64,000 nt of DNA from Marinisporobacter sp. (GCA_025210525.1 JAOARP010000047.1:310001-374000), one strand, 5' to 3'; numbered from the stretch's first letter, positions 25,349 through 34,403 are shown. Notes: generated from the sequence alone by a model not told the origin. Translations and numbers: made by a program.

Positions 25349-25816
25349 CTATTTTTCAACATCCCATAAAGAGAGATTAAATTTTTTAATAAGCAATATA
25401 AACAAAAATGAAACTATAAAAATAGGCATAAAACACAAAGTTATATCTTTAGGCTTTTGTGCTAAATTACATACATCAATTTTATAAAAGTTTGAAATAT
25501 ACGGTAACATACTGCTTTGAATCATTCCTTCTAATACAGTTCCCATTAGAACAGGGATTGCAGCTTTATAAAAGCTTATATTTAGAATAAAATAAACCAA
25601 TAAAGTCAATGTAATCATATGTGCAATGGTATGTATTCCAAATATTCCAGTTAGCTTTCTTACTTGGTAGGTAATAATAGCTTGTATAAATGCTATAAAC
25701 AGTAATTTGTATATGTTTAGTTTTCTTATATTTGATAAGTAAAATCCCATTATAAGCATTATAAATATTTCTGGCCAACCTATCATTACAGCCGTAGCTA
25801 ATGGTATTGAGAACAT
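25349..25816 (-). CDS. Five-helix membrane protein, probable sensor half of a split AgrC
   Basis: 155 residues with about five hydrophobic helices (near 5-27, 38-54, 58-80, 86-107 and 124-143) and no kinase domain. It ends 11 bp before the TTG of the kinase. Its topology resembles the N-terminal membrane region of clostridial AgrC/GHKL receptors, and its five helices plus the kinase's two make the seven expected for a whole receptor. I do not recognise an exact family. First gene of the agr operon. Confidence 0.7.
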   Translation of the reverse strand: MFSIPLATAVMIGWPEIFIMLIMGFYLSNIRKLNIYKLLFIAFIQAIITYQVRKLTGIFGIHTIAHMITLTLLVYFILNISFYKAAIPVLMGTVLEGMIQSSMLPYISNFYKIDVCNLAQKPKDITLCFMPIFIVSFLFILLIKKFNLSLWDVEK

Positions 25817-26094
25817 TCAAATCTTCCTTTCTATTTGATTACAAATAAAACTGCATTTACAATAATAATAGTATAAATGATTTAAAAAAAAGGTAGAATT
25901 TTGTAAAACAGATGAAAAAATTCATATTTTTTATGTTTTTAGTTTATTCCAACAAGAAAATATAGAAATATTTGACTTTGTATAATGATATATTAACTAA
26001 CTGCAGCTTTTTGAGTTACTTATAGTTCAATAAGGTATACCTTGGTGTTAGTGTAAAAGCATGGACACGAAAAGTAGGATATAATAACTATATC

Positions 26095-26330
26095 TGAAAG
26101 GAAGTGAGCCATACCCGATTTGCCGGACACAGGAGAGTTAGGGTACAATACTGTGGGAGGTAGATAATATGGCGAACAATGGTAAGCGTTATAACGCTGA
26201 ATTTAAAGCAGATATTTGTACGTCTAGTAAATGAAGAAAATAGCTCAGCATCAAGTATAGCAAAGGATTTTGTAGTAAATGAGCAGACAATAAAAAAAGG
26301 CACAAGATAAAAAAATCCATATAAAGCAAG
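26095..26330 (+). pseudogene. IS3-type orfA scar
   Basis: The end CCCGATTTGCCGGACACAGG resembles the IS3 ends at 17752 and 22301. From ATG near 26169 (GGGAGG upstream) the frame reads ANNGKRYNAEFKADI, then shifts by one base near 26215; the other frame continues RLVNEENSSASSIAKDFVVNEQTI. The similarity then ends. Only a remnant of a related but diverged element. Confidence 0.75.
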
Positions 26331-26679
26331 AAAAGATATCTTCTAATAGAGAGTTTTTATAATAGAAATAGATGGCATGATAGGCTTTTATGCTAGGCAT
26401 CAACCATACTCCAAAGCCTTGCTACCTGTTCAGAATGGGTGATGCCTTGATGCACAACTACATGCCATAAGAGGCTCATTGTCAAGAGAACCGTGGAATA
26501 AATGGGTGAAAAATCAGAATCACGAGAAATCATGAGAAAAACAGAGAAACTCTAACTCTAAAGTATCCAATTTATCGAGAAAGGGTTATAACTCCCATCT
26601 TTATATAGTTAGAATTCTCACAAAAGATAAAAACATGTATCACTTTTACTCACACATGTTCTATCTATACATATACCTT
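26331..26679. other. Gene-free segment downstream of the IS scar
   Basis: About 350 bp. Most of it is GC-richer and differs in texture from its neighbours (26380-26540), but all frames are interrupted; it is likely inert mobile-element debris. At the right end, ACATGTAT and ACACATGT (26633-26659) form a weak hairpin, followed on the minus strand by TTTTTATCTTTT; this may terminate the PHP gene and resembles the hairpin at 14763. Confidence 0.4.
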
Positions 26680-27435
26680 TTATTTCTCTTCCTTGATAAT
26701 ATTCTTGAAATCCTCAATATTCTTTTTACCTTTTTCTTCCAAAAAGTTAATCAACTTATCCATAGACGTATTAATTACTAATTCCTCTGGCATATCAATC
26801 TCTTCAAACATTTTCTCCACATAGTCAAATCGACCTAATTGATTTGCAATATGTGTATCCGAACCAACAGCTATTTTTACATCTAGCTTCTTGGCTAATT
26901 TTGCTATTCTCGTACAAATGTGTTTACTTCCTGGTCTGCTTTTCCCAAAAGAGCTATTATTGATTTCTATCAATATGTTATTTTTTTTAGCTTCTTCTAG
27001 TACCCTTTCTTCATCTATAGGAAATAGAGGATTTCCTGGATGTGCAATAATATCTATATATTTATTTTTCATAGCTTTTATTAAAATATTTGTATTCTCT
27101 TCTTTACTTTTTGCTCTTACACAAACATTATGTAGACTTGCAATGACAATATCTAACTCCTCTAAAACATCATCCTCAATATCAAGTTCTCCCTCTTCAT
27201 TAATAATATTTGCTTCTACTCCTCTAAGTACAAATACACCATCCATAACTCTTGGAATCACCTTTTGATTCTTTATATGATATATATGAGGTCCTCCCGG
27301 CATTGCTGGTCCATGATCTGTGACGGCAAACATTTTGATCCCTACATTTTTAGCTTCTCTTACCAAATCATGTACGGTACTATATGCATGTCCACTAGCA
27401 ATCGTGTGACAATGAGTATCTAATATAAATTTCAT
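26680..27435 (-). CDS. PHP-domain phosphoesterase (YcdX family)
   Basis: 251 residues from ATG 27435, set by AAGGAAGGGG about 8 nt upstream (in-frame ATG 27441 is too close). PHP metal motifs: DTHCHT near the N-terminus, FAVTDHGPAMPGG, IIAHPGNP, and late AVGSDTHI. The family forms a trinuclear metal site and hydrolyses phosphoesters; YcdX-like members have poorly defined substrates. Single gene; no functional partner nearby. Confidence 0.9.
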   Translation of the reverse strand: MKFILDTHCHTIASGHAYSTVHDLVREAKNVGIKMFAVTDHGPAMPGGPHIYHIKNQKVIPRVMDGVFVLRGVEANIINEEGELDIEDDVLEELDIVIASLHNVCVRAKSKEENTNILIKAMKNKYIDIIAHPGNPLFPIDEERVLEEAKKNNILIEINNSSFGKSRPGSKHICTRIAKLAKKLDVKIAVGSDTHIANQLGRFDYVEKMFEEIDMPEELVINTSMDKLINFLEEKGKKNIEDFKNIIKEEK

Positions 27436-27669
27436 AGCCATATCCCCTTCCTTGTTCAACACAGAATCATATCATATGATGACAATGACAACAAGTGCAT
27501 ATCTAAAAATAATAAAAAACTTTCCTTTAAAAAGAATATACCCATCTCTTTTCTTATTATTCTTTTTGTCCTTATAAGACTAAATCTTATAAAAAACAAT
27601 CCAATATGAAATAAGAGTATTTCTTCCTAACAAAAAAATACTCCACTTCAACATAACTTTAGTCAAATT

Positions 27670-28092
27670 TTATAAACACTTTTTCATACAAATATGTTTA
27701 ATATTTGCTTCATCGAAAATATCTCCAAAAGATGTAAATCCTAATTTTTCATAAAATCCTTTAGCTGTCAACTGGGCATGCAATTGAATTTCTTTTCCAT
27801 TAAGTTCTTCTACTTTTTTAATAATATTTTTCATGATTAAATTTCCATAATCTTTCCCTCTATGCTCTTTTAAAACAGCTATTCTTCCCACCAAATAATA
27901 TTTTTCCTTTTTTAATAATCTGCCAACAGCGACAGCGTGATTCTTATCATATGCTACTATATGATAAGCTGTCTCATCCAATTCATCTAATTCTATTTCT
28001 ATAGGAACATTTTGTTCCTTTACAAACACTTGATGTCGAACACTACTTGCATCTTTAAAAGCTTCTTTTCCCTTGGACCATTTGATCTCCAT
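27670..28092 (-). CDS. GNAT acetyltransferase (ElaA-like)
   Basis: 140 residues. N-terminal SSVRHQVFVKEQNVPIEIELDELDE is typical of ElaA/YjcF-like GNATs. Acetyl-CoA loop VLKEHRGKDYGNLIMKNI, in which the usual G-x-G/A is G-K-D-Y-G, and FYEKLGF at the end. Monocistronic. Substrate unknown. Confidence 0.85.
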   Translation of the reverse strand: MEIKWSKGKEAFKDASSVRHQVFVKEQNVPIEIELDELDETAYHIVAYDKNHAVAVGRLLKKEKYYLVGRIAVLKEHRGKDYGNLIMKNIIKKVEELNGKEIQLHAQLTAKGFYEKLGFTSFGDIFDEANIKHICMKKCL

Positions 28093-28427
28093 TCTGGTAT
28101 ACCCCCTACCCTTTTATTGAATTAACCTTAAAGGCTCCTTTATCAAAAGGATACCATAGGATTAGATATTAGACAATTCAACAACTGATTTTACTAATTA
28201 ATTTAGGGGAGATTCCTTTTAGAATAAAAATTCCTTATATTTTGAATGTCTATATCAAATAATCATTTCTTAGATACGAAAGTAGAAATTATTTTAGAAT
28301 GTCTACCCTAAAATCGAGAATTCATCATTGTAACACTTGTCTCACATTTTGCATACATTATATTAGAAAAAGGACAAGGAAAGAACTAGAAAAAATCTAA
28401 TCTTCGTACTAAAAAAGGAGGTGATAT
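28093..28427. other. Intergenic region upstream of the rubrerythrin-like gene
   Basis: 335 bp without a gene. It contains a 9-bp direct repeat GAATGTCTA (about 28244 and 28297) and, nearer the gene, a TTGTCT-N16-TATATT promoter-like pair (about 28337-28364) reading right. Such spacing would leave a leader of about 60 nt. A peroxide or redox regulator could use the repeat, but nothing proves it. Confidence 0.35.
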
Positions 28428-28430
28428 TTG

Positions 28431-28952
28431 ATGATGCATCCATATCGTTGTGAAATTTGTGGAGAAACAACTTTAATGGCTAATCCTCCACAACGTTGTC
28501 CTTTCTGTGGTTCTGCCCAAATACGTGTTGTACCTGCTGCTGAATGGATAGACTATGGTAAAGTTGACATGAGTGAACAAAGTTATAAAGATTGTCAAAA
28601 AGCTTTAGATCTAGAGCTAAAAAATTATGCTTTTTACAAGTGTGCTGCAGCTAACGCACAAAGCCAAATGACTCAAGCTATCTTTGAACGTTTAATGGAG
28701 CAAGAATATGAACATGCTGAAGTTTTTGCAGAAGCTATGGGAATACCTCTTCCTGAAGCACCTATACGTAGCTGTTCTAGTGAAGATGCCAAAAATATGA
28801 GAAGATCCAATAAACATGAAACAACAGCTATTAAATTTTACACTGAAGTAGCAAATAGAGCACCTGAACCTCGTATACAACAAATTTTCAAAGCTATAGC
28901 TGAAGTTGAAAATGAACATCTAATGGTAACAAATGTGTATTTGTATAGGTAA
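28431..28952 (+). CDS. Rubrerythrin-like protein: zinc-ribbon/rubredoxin-like domain plus ferritin-like diiron domain
   Basis: About 173 residues; AAAGGAGG precedes the ATG. An N-terminal four-Cys knuckle (YRCEICGETT, QRCPFCGSAQ) resembles rubredoxin, followed by a four-helix ferritin-like domain with two ExxH-type iron sites (LELKNYAFY, EQEYEHAEVF, HETTAIKFYTEVA, EVENEHLMV). The order rubredoxin-first is that of reverse rubrerythrins. Such proteins reduce hydrogen peroxide or oxygen in anaerobes. Monocistronic, ended by a strong terminator. Confidence 0.88.
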   Translation: MMHPYRCEICGETTLMANPPQRCPFCGSAQIRVVPAAEWIDYGKVDMSEQSYKDCQKALDLELKNYAFYKCAAANAQSQMTQAIFERLMEQEYEHAEVFAEAMGIPLPEAPIRSCSSEDAKNMRRSNKHETTAIKFYTEVANRAPEPRIQQIFKAIAEVENEHLMVTNVYLYR

Positions 28953-28958
28953 AATTCT

Positions 28959-28999
28959 ATAGGTTTGTGCTTATTAAAATTTCCTAAGCACAAACCTAT
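28959..28999. terminator. Strong terminator after the rubrerythrin-like gene
   Basis: ATAGGTTTGTGCTTA (28959-28973) pairs perfectly over 15 bp with TAAGCACAAACCTAT (28985-28999), followed by ATTTTAAAT. It lies between converging genes and probably serves both. Confidence 0.85.
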
Positions 29000-29010
29000 A
29001 TTTTAAATCA

Positions 29011-29472
29011 TCATTTTTTTATTTTCCCTATCAATTCAATTTCAACAGCTGCATTGCCTGGTAATGAGTTGGTTCCTATAGCAACCCTAGCATGCTTTCC
29101 TTTTTCTCCAAATATCTTCTCTAATAATTCAGATGCCCCATTGATAACTAAAGAATGCTTTTCAAAATCTTCACAGCAATTCACATACCCCGTAAGCTTA
29201 ACAATTCCTTCTATCTTGTCTAAATCTCCTACATAATACTTTATAGCACTAATTGCTCGTAAAATACAAATTTTTGCAGCTTCATATCCATCTTCAGTAG
29301 ATAAATCCCGTCCTACTTTTCCCTTATACAATAATTCCTTTCCATTCTTAGGTGTTTGCCCTGCTACAAAAATAAATTGTTCACTTAATACAGCTGGTAC
29401 ATAAACAGCAGCAGGTTCTGGACAAGGTGGCAGTTTAATTTTTAATATTTCTAATCTTTTTTCAATCTCCAT
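29011..29472 (-). CDS. RidA-family enamine/imine deaminase (YjgF)
   Basis: 153 residues, longer than classical RidA (about 128) and closer to the RidA subfamily that begins LKxxLPPCPEPAAxYVPA. Conserved features: FVAGQTP, TEDGYEAAKICILRAISAIK, GYVNC and HARVAIGTNSLPGNAAVEIELIG with the catalytic Arg. RidA hydrolyses reactive 2-aminoacrylate and similar imines made by PLP enzymes. It lies 81 bp downstream of a threonine-synthase-like PLP gene on the same strand, which fits a protective role. Confidence 0.9.
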   Translation of the reverse strand: MEIEKRLEILKIKLPPCPEPAAVYVPAVLSEQFIFVAGQTPKNGKELLYKGKVGRDLSTEDGYEAAKICILRAISAIKYYVGDLDKIEGIVKLTGYVNCCEDFEKHSLVINGASELLEKIFGEKGKHARVAIGTNSLPGNAAVEIELIGKIKK

Positions 29473-29553
29473 ATTTTTTCTTATAGAATATAATAAATTT
29501 TATTCTATAAGTCCCTCCTCTCACAAGATTTTTATGTATTTATTTTTCTGATT

Positions 29554-30762
29554 TTAAAATTCATTCTCTATGAAGGTACTTAATTCATTAATTTTACACT
29601 CTAAAGCCTTTAAATGATGCTTTTCAAAAGCAGCTGTATATTTAAGACCACTACCAGTTACAACACAAACTATTTTTTCATGTCCCTTTAAGTAATTTTC
29701 TTCTTTTAGCTTCTTAACTGCTGCTAGAGGAACTGCTGATGCAGGTTGTCCAAATATGCCTATTCTTGCAAGGATTCCTTGGGCCTTTACAATTTCTTCA
29801 TCTGAAACAGCTACACAGATTCCTCCATTTTCTTTTAGTATTCTCAATGTCTGATTTCCACTTGGTGGAAATGGATTTTCAATAGCATGAGCAATGGTAC
29901 TAGGATTCTCAGCCCTTACAATAATCTCTTCTTGATCTTTGTAAGCATTATATATAGGAGAACAGCCACTAGCCTGTGCACAGATGATTTTAGGAATTCT
30001 GTCAATCAACCCACAATTTCTAAATTCCCTAAATCCTTTTTCTATTCCTCTAATATTTCCTCCAGCACTAGTAGGCACAACCACATAATCTGGCATATGA
30101 AAATTTAATTGTTCACAAATTTCAAAGGCTATCGTCTTCGATCCTTCTACTCTAAAAGGCGCATCGGAATTAATAAAATAAATGTCATTTGCTTTTCCTA
30201 TTTTTAAGCTTTCAAAATAAAGTTTTCCATAGTCTCCATCTACTTTGATAAGATTTGGATGATAAATAGCAATAGGATTTAATTTCTCAGGGGCAATATT
30301 TTTGCTTACAAATATAAAAGTTTCCAAATGGGCTTTACTTCCATATGCTGCTACAGATGGTGCCATATTTCCAGTAGATACAGTTCCAATCCTTTTATAT
30401 CCTAATTTTAGTGCATGCTGAATTCCTGCAATCGTTCCTCGATCTTTAAAGGACCAAGTAGGATTTTGACTCTCATTTTTAAAACATAAGCTTTCTACTC
30501 CAAAAGCTTTTGCTAGTTCTTTCGATGATACTAACGGGGTAAATCCCTCTCCTAAAGTTATTTCATCATTCACATCTAAAAAAGGAAAAAAATCTGAATA
30601 CCTTTCCATAATGGTTTGATTAAGTACATTCCCCTCTTTGATTTTTCCAGTTTTTATTTCTTCTAATTCTAAGGGTTCATTACAAACATCACAGCGATAA
30701 TAAGCTTTATCTACTGAAAATTTCTTCTTGCATTTGGTACAAATCAATTGAATCTTTTTCAT
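29554..30762 (-). CDS. Threonine synthase-like PLP enzyme
   Basis: 402 residues from ATG 30762, behind AAAGGAGGAG. An N-terminal zinc-ribbon-like segment (CTKCKKKF and CDVCNEP) leads into a fold-type II PLP domain: GEGFTPLVSS, PLP-Lys in NPTWSFKDRGTIAG, STGNMAPSVAAYG and VPTSAGGNIRG. It looks like archaeal-type ThrC, which makes threonine from O-phosphohomoserine. The neighbours (YheO/DauR regulator and RidA, no thrA/thrB) raise the alternative that it is a catabolic ammonia-lyase or epimerase acting on a hydroxy- or D-amino acid. Confidence 0.85.
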   Translation of the reverse strand: MKKIQLICTKCKKKFSVDKAYYRCDVCNEPLELEEIKTGKIKEGNVLNQTIMERYSDFFPFLDVNDEITLGEGFTPLVSSKELAKAFGVESLCFKNESQNPTWSFKDRGTIAGIQHALKLGYKRIGTVSTGNMAPSVAAYGSKAHLETFIFVSKNIAPEKLNPIAIYHPNLIKVDGDYGKLYFESLKIGKANDIYFINSDAPFRVEGSKTIAFEICEQLNFHMPDYVVVPTSAGGNIRGIEKGFREFRNCGLIDRIPKIICAQASGCSPIYNAYKDQEEIIVRAENPSTIAHAIENPFPPSGNQTLRILKENGGICVAVSDEEIVKAQGILARIGIFGQPASAVPLAAVKKLKEENYLKGHEKIVCVVTGSGLKYTAAFEKHHLKALECKINELSTFIENEF

Positions 30763-30803
30763 TTTTTCTCCTCCTTTATTCATCCACATTGGAAATTCTT
30801 TCA

Positions 30804-31451
30804 CTAATATTCCTTTTTATTTTTTCTTACTTCATCTAAATAACTATATACCGTTACATTTGAAATATTTAACTTTTCTGCAACCTGATCAATTCCTCCT
30901 TTTATCAAAAAGATTCCTTTTTGATCCATAAATTCAATTAGTCCTATCTTTTCTTTCCTTTTTAAATCATGTACATTTACATTTCCTATGATTTTATTGA
31001 TCAAATCCTCCGCAATATCCATAACATTTTCTAGCAGCTCTATTTCTTCTTCAATTTTTTCTTCTCTAACTTCCATAAATTCATCTAAAAAAGCCTTCAT
31101 ATCTTTCATTTTTTCTAAATCATAATTAATACACATAGCACCTGTAACTTCTCCTTTATTATTCCTTAGAAAAACAGTAGATGACTTTAAAGGTCTTCCA
31201 TCTTTTGAATAGGTTTTGTAATTAGCTGTAATGTCATGATCAAACTTTTTTGATAATAAAACTTGTTTGATTAGAATATTGAAAGTATCTCCTATTTTTT
31301 TTCCTGATACATGGCTATTTACCATATAAACAATCGAATTTTGTGGATGAGATAAATCATGAATTACTACTTCACAATTTTTACCAAAGGTCTTCCCTAT
31401 TAAGTCTGCTATTGGAAAATATTTTTTTAACTCTTTTCTGATTTTAGCCAT
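30804..31451 (-). CDS. YheO/DauR-type regulator (PAS-like domain plus HTH)
   Basis: 215 residues from ATG 31451, preceded by GGAG; an upstream in-frame ATG (31508) has no ribosome site. The N-terminal YheO PAS-like domain reads FPIADLIGKTFGKNCEVVIHDLSHPQNSI, then NNKGEVTGAMCINYDL. The C-terminal HTH_22 domain has DQKGIFLIKGGIDQVAEKLNISNVTVYSYLDEV. Relatives such as DauR control D-amino-acid use. It stands first in the regulator-PLP enzyme-RidA unit, so it is the likely local controller, with operators perhaps among the ATTATATAAT palindromes upstream. Confidence 0.87.
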   Translation of the reverse strand: MAKIRKELKKYFPIADLIGKTFGKNCEVVIHDLSHPQNSIVYMVNSHVSGKKIGDTFNILIKQVLLSKKFDHDITANYKTYSKDGRPLKSSTVFLRNNKGEVTGAMCINYDLEKMKDMKAFLDEFMEVREEKIEEEIELLENVMDIAEDLINKIIGNVNVHDLKRKEKIGLIEFMDQKGIFLIKGGIDQVAEKLNISNVTVYSYLDEVRKNKKEY

Positions 31452-31508
31452 CCTATCAACTCCATTTATACAAATTTTATACTCAGATCCTTTATAGTTT
31501 AGTTGCAT

Positions 31509-31849
31509 ATATAGCCTATCAAAACTAAATCATACATCCTTCAACATAATAAATATTATATAATTTTTTATGCAAAATGCATATTTTTATTAAATTATAT
31601 AATTTATTATATAATTTTTCAATCTTTTTATTTTTGTTTTGAAACTTTTTTTGACTTTGGATAAATACCTATATCATTATGAATAAAATTTTGAGATGAA
31701 TACTTTACATTATTTTCGATAGCATAGACAATTAGTAACTACTTTGATATAATTACAAAAAATATTTCAATTATATATACTCTCTATTACCTAAAAAATC
31801 TAACCCAATGATGAAGATTTTCTAAGTAAAAGAGACTTTGGAGGATTAG
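31509..31849. other. Divergent control region between the YheO-type operon and hydE
   Basis: 340 bp, very AT-rich. Three exact copies of the palindrome ATTATATAAT (31555-31564, 31594-31603, 31606-31615) surround ATGCAAAATGCAT (31570-31582). These may be operators or simply opposed -10 elements. The hydE ATG has TTGGAGGA just upstream. No gene seen. Confidence 0.45.
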
Positions 31850-32881
31850 ATGAATACAAAAAAAATTATTGATAAAATCGTAAAAACTTCGCAAGGAAGT
31901 ATAGATGATCTGGTAAACATATTACATTCTAATTGTGATGCTTATTTATTTAAACAAGCAGATCAGGTAAGAAAAAAATACTGTGGCGATGAAATTCATT
32001 TAAGAGCTATCATTGAATTTTCAAATCATTGTAGGTGCAGTTGCTCCTATTGTGGAATCAATAAACAAAACACTACCTTAGATAGATATCGCATGCCGCC
32101 TGAAGAAATTATTGATTATGCAAAAAAAGCATATATTTCTGGCTATAAAACCATGGTCCTTCAATCTGGAGAAGACCCTTGGTATACTACTGAAAAAATA
32201 TCTTATATCCTTCAAGAAATTAAAAAACTTGGCGATATTGCTATCACCTTAAGTGTTGGCGAAAGGGATTATGATATCTATAAACAGTGGAAGCTAGACG
32301 GTGCTGATAGATTTCTTATCAAACACGAAACAGCAGATAAAGCTTTATATAATTCTCTTCACCCTCATTCTTCCTTCAAAAACAGAATAAAATGTTTGAA
32401 AAACCTTAAAGAACTAGGCTATCAAATAGGTAGTGGTTTTATGATTGGACTTCCTGGCCAAACCTTGGAAACAATGGCAAAGGATATACTTCTTTTAAAG
32501 GAGTTAGATGTAGATATGGCAGGAATGGGACCATTTATTTCCCATCCTAAAACAAAGCTTAAAAATTATCCTGTAGGAAGCTCCTATCTAACTTTGAAAG
32601 CCCTTGCCCTTACGAGAATTTTATTAAAAAGGCCTCATTTGCCTACTACTACAGCTCTTGAGGTAACAAATATAAAGGATCGAGAAAATGCTTTTTATAC
32701 AGGGGCTAACGTTATCATGCGTAAAGTACAACCTTACAAATACAGAAAATTATATGAAATATACCCTAACTCTACGATTCATGAGAAAAGTATAGAAGAA
32801 GAAAGAAAAGAAGTAGAAAATTATATAAAAATGATAGGAAGAAAAGTATCTATTACCCGGGGAGATTCTATTGAACTATAA
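31850..32881 (+). CDS. hydE: [FeFe]-hydrogenase H-cluster radical SAM maturase HydE
   Basis: 343 residues. The radical-SAM cluster motif CRCSCSYCG (C-x3-C-x2-C) follows RAIIEFSNH. Other HydE hallmarks are YRMPPEEIIDYAKKA, TMVLQSGEDPWYT, RFLIKHETADKALYNSLHP, GSGFMIGLPGQT, DVDMAGMGPFISHP and ANVIMRKVQPY. Length and motifs match Thermotoga HydE closely. With HydF and HydG it builds the 2Fe subcluster of [FeFe]-hydrogenase; neither partner is in this window. PylB (pyrrolysine) is a relative but fits less well. RBS GGAGG. Confidence 0.94.
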   Translation: MNTKKIIDKIVKTSQGSIDDLVNILHSNCDAYLFKQADQVRKKYCGDEIHLRAIIEFSNHCRCSCSYCGINKQNTTLDRYRMPPEEIIDYAKKAYISGYKTMVLQSGEDPWYTTEKISYILQEIKKLGDIAITLSVGERDYDIYKQWKLDGADRFLIKHETADKALYNSLHPHSSFKNRIKCLKNLKELGYQIGSGFMIGLPGQTLETMAKDILLLKELDVDMAGMGPFISHPKTKLKNYPVGSSYLTLKALALTRILLKRPHLPTTTALEVTNIKDRENAFYTGANVIMRKVQPYKYRKLYEIYPNSTIHEKSIEEERKEVENYIKMIGRKVSITRGDSIEL

Positions 32882-32899
32882 AATATGAGTACTAATAAA

Positions 32900-32931
32900 A
32901 ATACTACTCCCATTTCTTTAGGAGTAGTATT
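32900..32931 (+). terminator. Terminator after hydE
   Basis: AATACTACTCC and GGAGTAGTATT form an 11-bp perfect stem with a 10-base loop, followed by TTAGCTTTT. Confidence 0.85.
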
Positions 32932-32985
32932 TTAGCTTTTATATAAAATCTAATATTTCAACTATTTTACTGCTTTTATTATTTT

Positions 32986-34341
32986 TTAAACTGTATTCAT
33001 ATTTTGTACCAGATTTTTCATCCATTTCTTAGATCTATATCTTTTTATGGAAAGTATACATTTCACAACTTCTTCAATAGTCACAAAGAAAAACACTTCA
33101 TAAACTGGTATTTTAAGAATAAATGCCCCAATCATACATATAGGCACCCCTACTAACCACATAGTTGCAAGCTCTATTTTCAAAACATAAGAAGTATCTC
33201 CTCCACCTCTTAATACACCTACAATCAAAAGAACATTCATAAATCTTACAGGCAATATAAAAGCTGTAATTAAAAGCATATATAAAGCACTCGTATATAC
33301 TTCATGGGAAATTTTATAGAAATTCAAAATGAACTTCGAAGAGGTAGCAAGGGCTAACCCCATAACTAAAGATAATACTAAACATATTTTAATCAGTTTT
33401 TTTGCATAATCCTTAGCTGTTTCAAAATCATCTTTTCCAATTTCATTTCCCACCATAACACAAGCTGCATTAGAAACTGCAAACAGCACAATAAAGAACA
33501 TGTTTTGAACCGTCATACATATTTGAACTGCTGCAATAGCTTTTGTTCCCATATTTCCATAAATAACAGAATAGATAACCATCCCTAAGCCCCAGCAAAG
33601 CTCATTAATAATCACAGGCACTGTCACTTTCATAATGTCTTTAAAAAATTCAACATTGAAAGCTAACATTTCACTAGCTGAAGCTTTTAAAACATGGTCT
33701 TTTCTATATATTAAGAAAAGAATCAAAATCATTTCACATACTCTAGCAATCAAAGTGGCAAGAGCAGCTCCCCTTACTCCCATAGCAGGCATATTAAAAT
33801 GACCAAAGATAAACACATAATTAAAAAACACATTTAAAACAAGCGCACATGCACTACAAATCATAGGTAAAAAAGCTTTTTGAATCCCTCTACTTCCTAT
33901 GCCAAATGCAAGAGATATAGCCATAAACACATAGCTTATACATACAAGCTCCAGATAATTTTTCCCAAGATTTATAACTTCATTATTCTTATTAAATATA
34001 GTGATCACTTCTTCACTAAAAAACCTTCCAAAAAATGTGAACCCTACGCTTACAGCAACACCTAATACAAGAGATATCCCTAAGACCTTTCTTATACTCA
34101 TCAGATCTTTCTTACCCCAAAATTGAGCAATCAATACATTGCATCCTGAATAAATCCCCATAATAATAATATTTAATAGAAAAAAATATTGATTAGCAAT
34201 ACCCAAAGCAGCAACAGCTTCTTCTCCAAGTCTTCCAATCATAAAGTTATCCATCAAATTAAGAGAAGATGTAATAAAATATTGAATCATTATAGGAAAA
34301 GCAATTTTCAAAAGATTTTTATAAAAAGGTGATTTGAACAT
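32986..34341 (-). CDS. MATE-family efflux transporter
   Basis: 451 residues from ATG 34341 (AAAGGGGGAAAA upstream); an open frame continues upstream to 34524 but encodes no transporter sequence. Twelve membrane helices. N-terminal FPIMIQYFITSSLNLMDNFMIGRLGEEAVAALGIANQ and NVLIAQFWGKKD are typical of the DinF/NorM fold; the two halves repeat (VMVGNEIGKDDFETAKDYA). Cation-coupled drug or metabolite export. A leader hairpin (34369-34403) lies just upstream of the RBS. The LysR gene diverges from the same intergenic space. Confidence 0.9.
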   Translation of the reverse strand: MFKSPFYKNLLKIAFPIMIQYFITSSLNLMDNFMIGRLGEEAVAALGIANQYFFLLNIIIMGIYSGCNVLIAQFWGKKDLMSIRKVLGISLVLGVAVSVGFTFFGRFFSEEVITIFNKNNEVINLGKNYLELVCISYVFMAISLAFGIGSRGIQKAFLPMICSACALVLNVFFNYVFIFGHFNMPAMGVRGAALATLIARVCEMILILFLIYRKDHVLKASASEMLAFNVEFFKDIMKVTVPVIINELCWGLGMVIYSVIYGNMGTKAIAAVQICMTVQNMFFIVLFAVSNAACVMVGNEIGKDDFETAKDYAKKLIKICLVLSLVMGLALATSSKFILNFYKISHEVYTSALYMLLITAFILPVRFMNVLLIVGVLRGGGDTSYVLKIELATMWLVGVPICMIGAFILKIPVYEVFFFVTIEEVVKCILSIKRYRSKKWMKNLVQNMNTV

Positions 34342-34368
34342 AGTTTTCCCCCTTTCAAATTTTTGCAA

Positions 34369-34403
34369 CAAAAAAACACTGCAAAAGGAAAGCTTTACAG
34401 TGG
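34369..34403 (-). terminator. Leader terminator (possible attenuator) before the MATE gene
   Basis: On the minus strand ACTGTAAAG, loop CTTTC, then CTTTTGCAGT with one mismatch, followed by TTTTTTT. It stands 28 bp before the MATE start and after about 120 nt of transcribed leader, so read-through would be needed. This is the position of an attenuator or riboswitch expression platform; the leader matches no class I know. Confidence 0.5.

Noticed and set aside
25840-26040. Tandem LytTR-type binding sites upstream of the agr operon
   Set aside because: Only loose GCAGTT-like matches (near 25850 and 26005) without the expected spacing; not enough to call an AgrA site.
26331-26560. Possible group II intron or retron fragment
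   Set aside because: The texture differs from the surroundings, but no reverse-transcriptase motif or intron domain V could be found.
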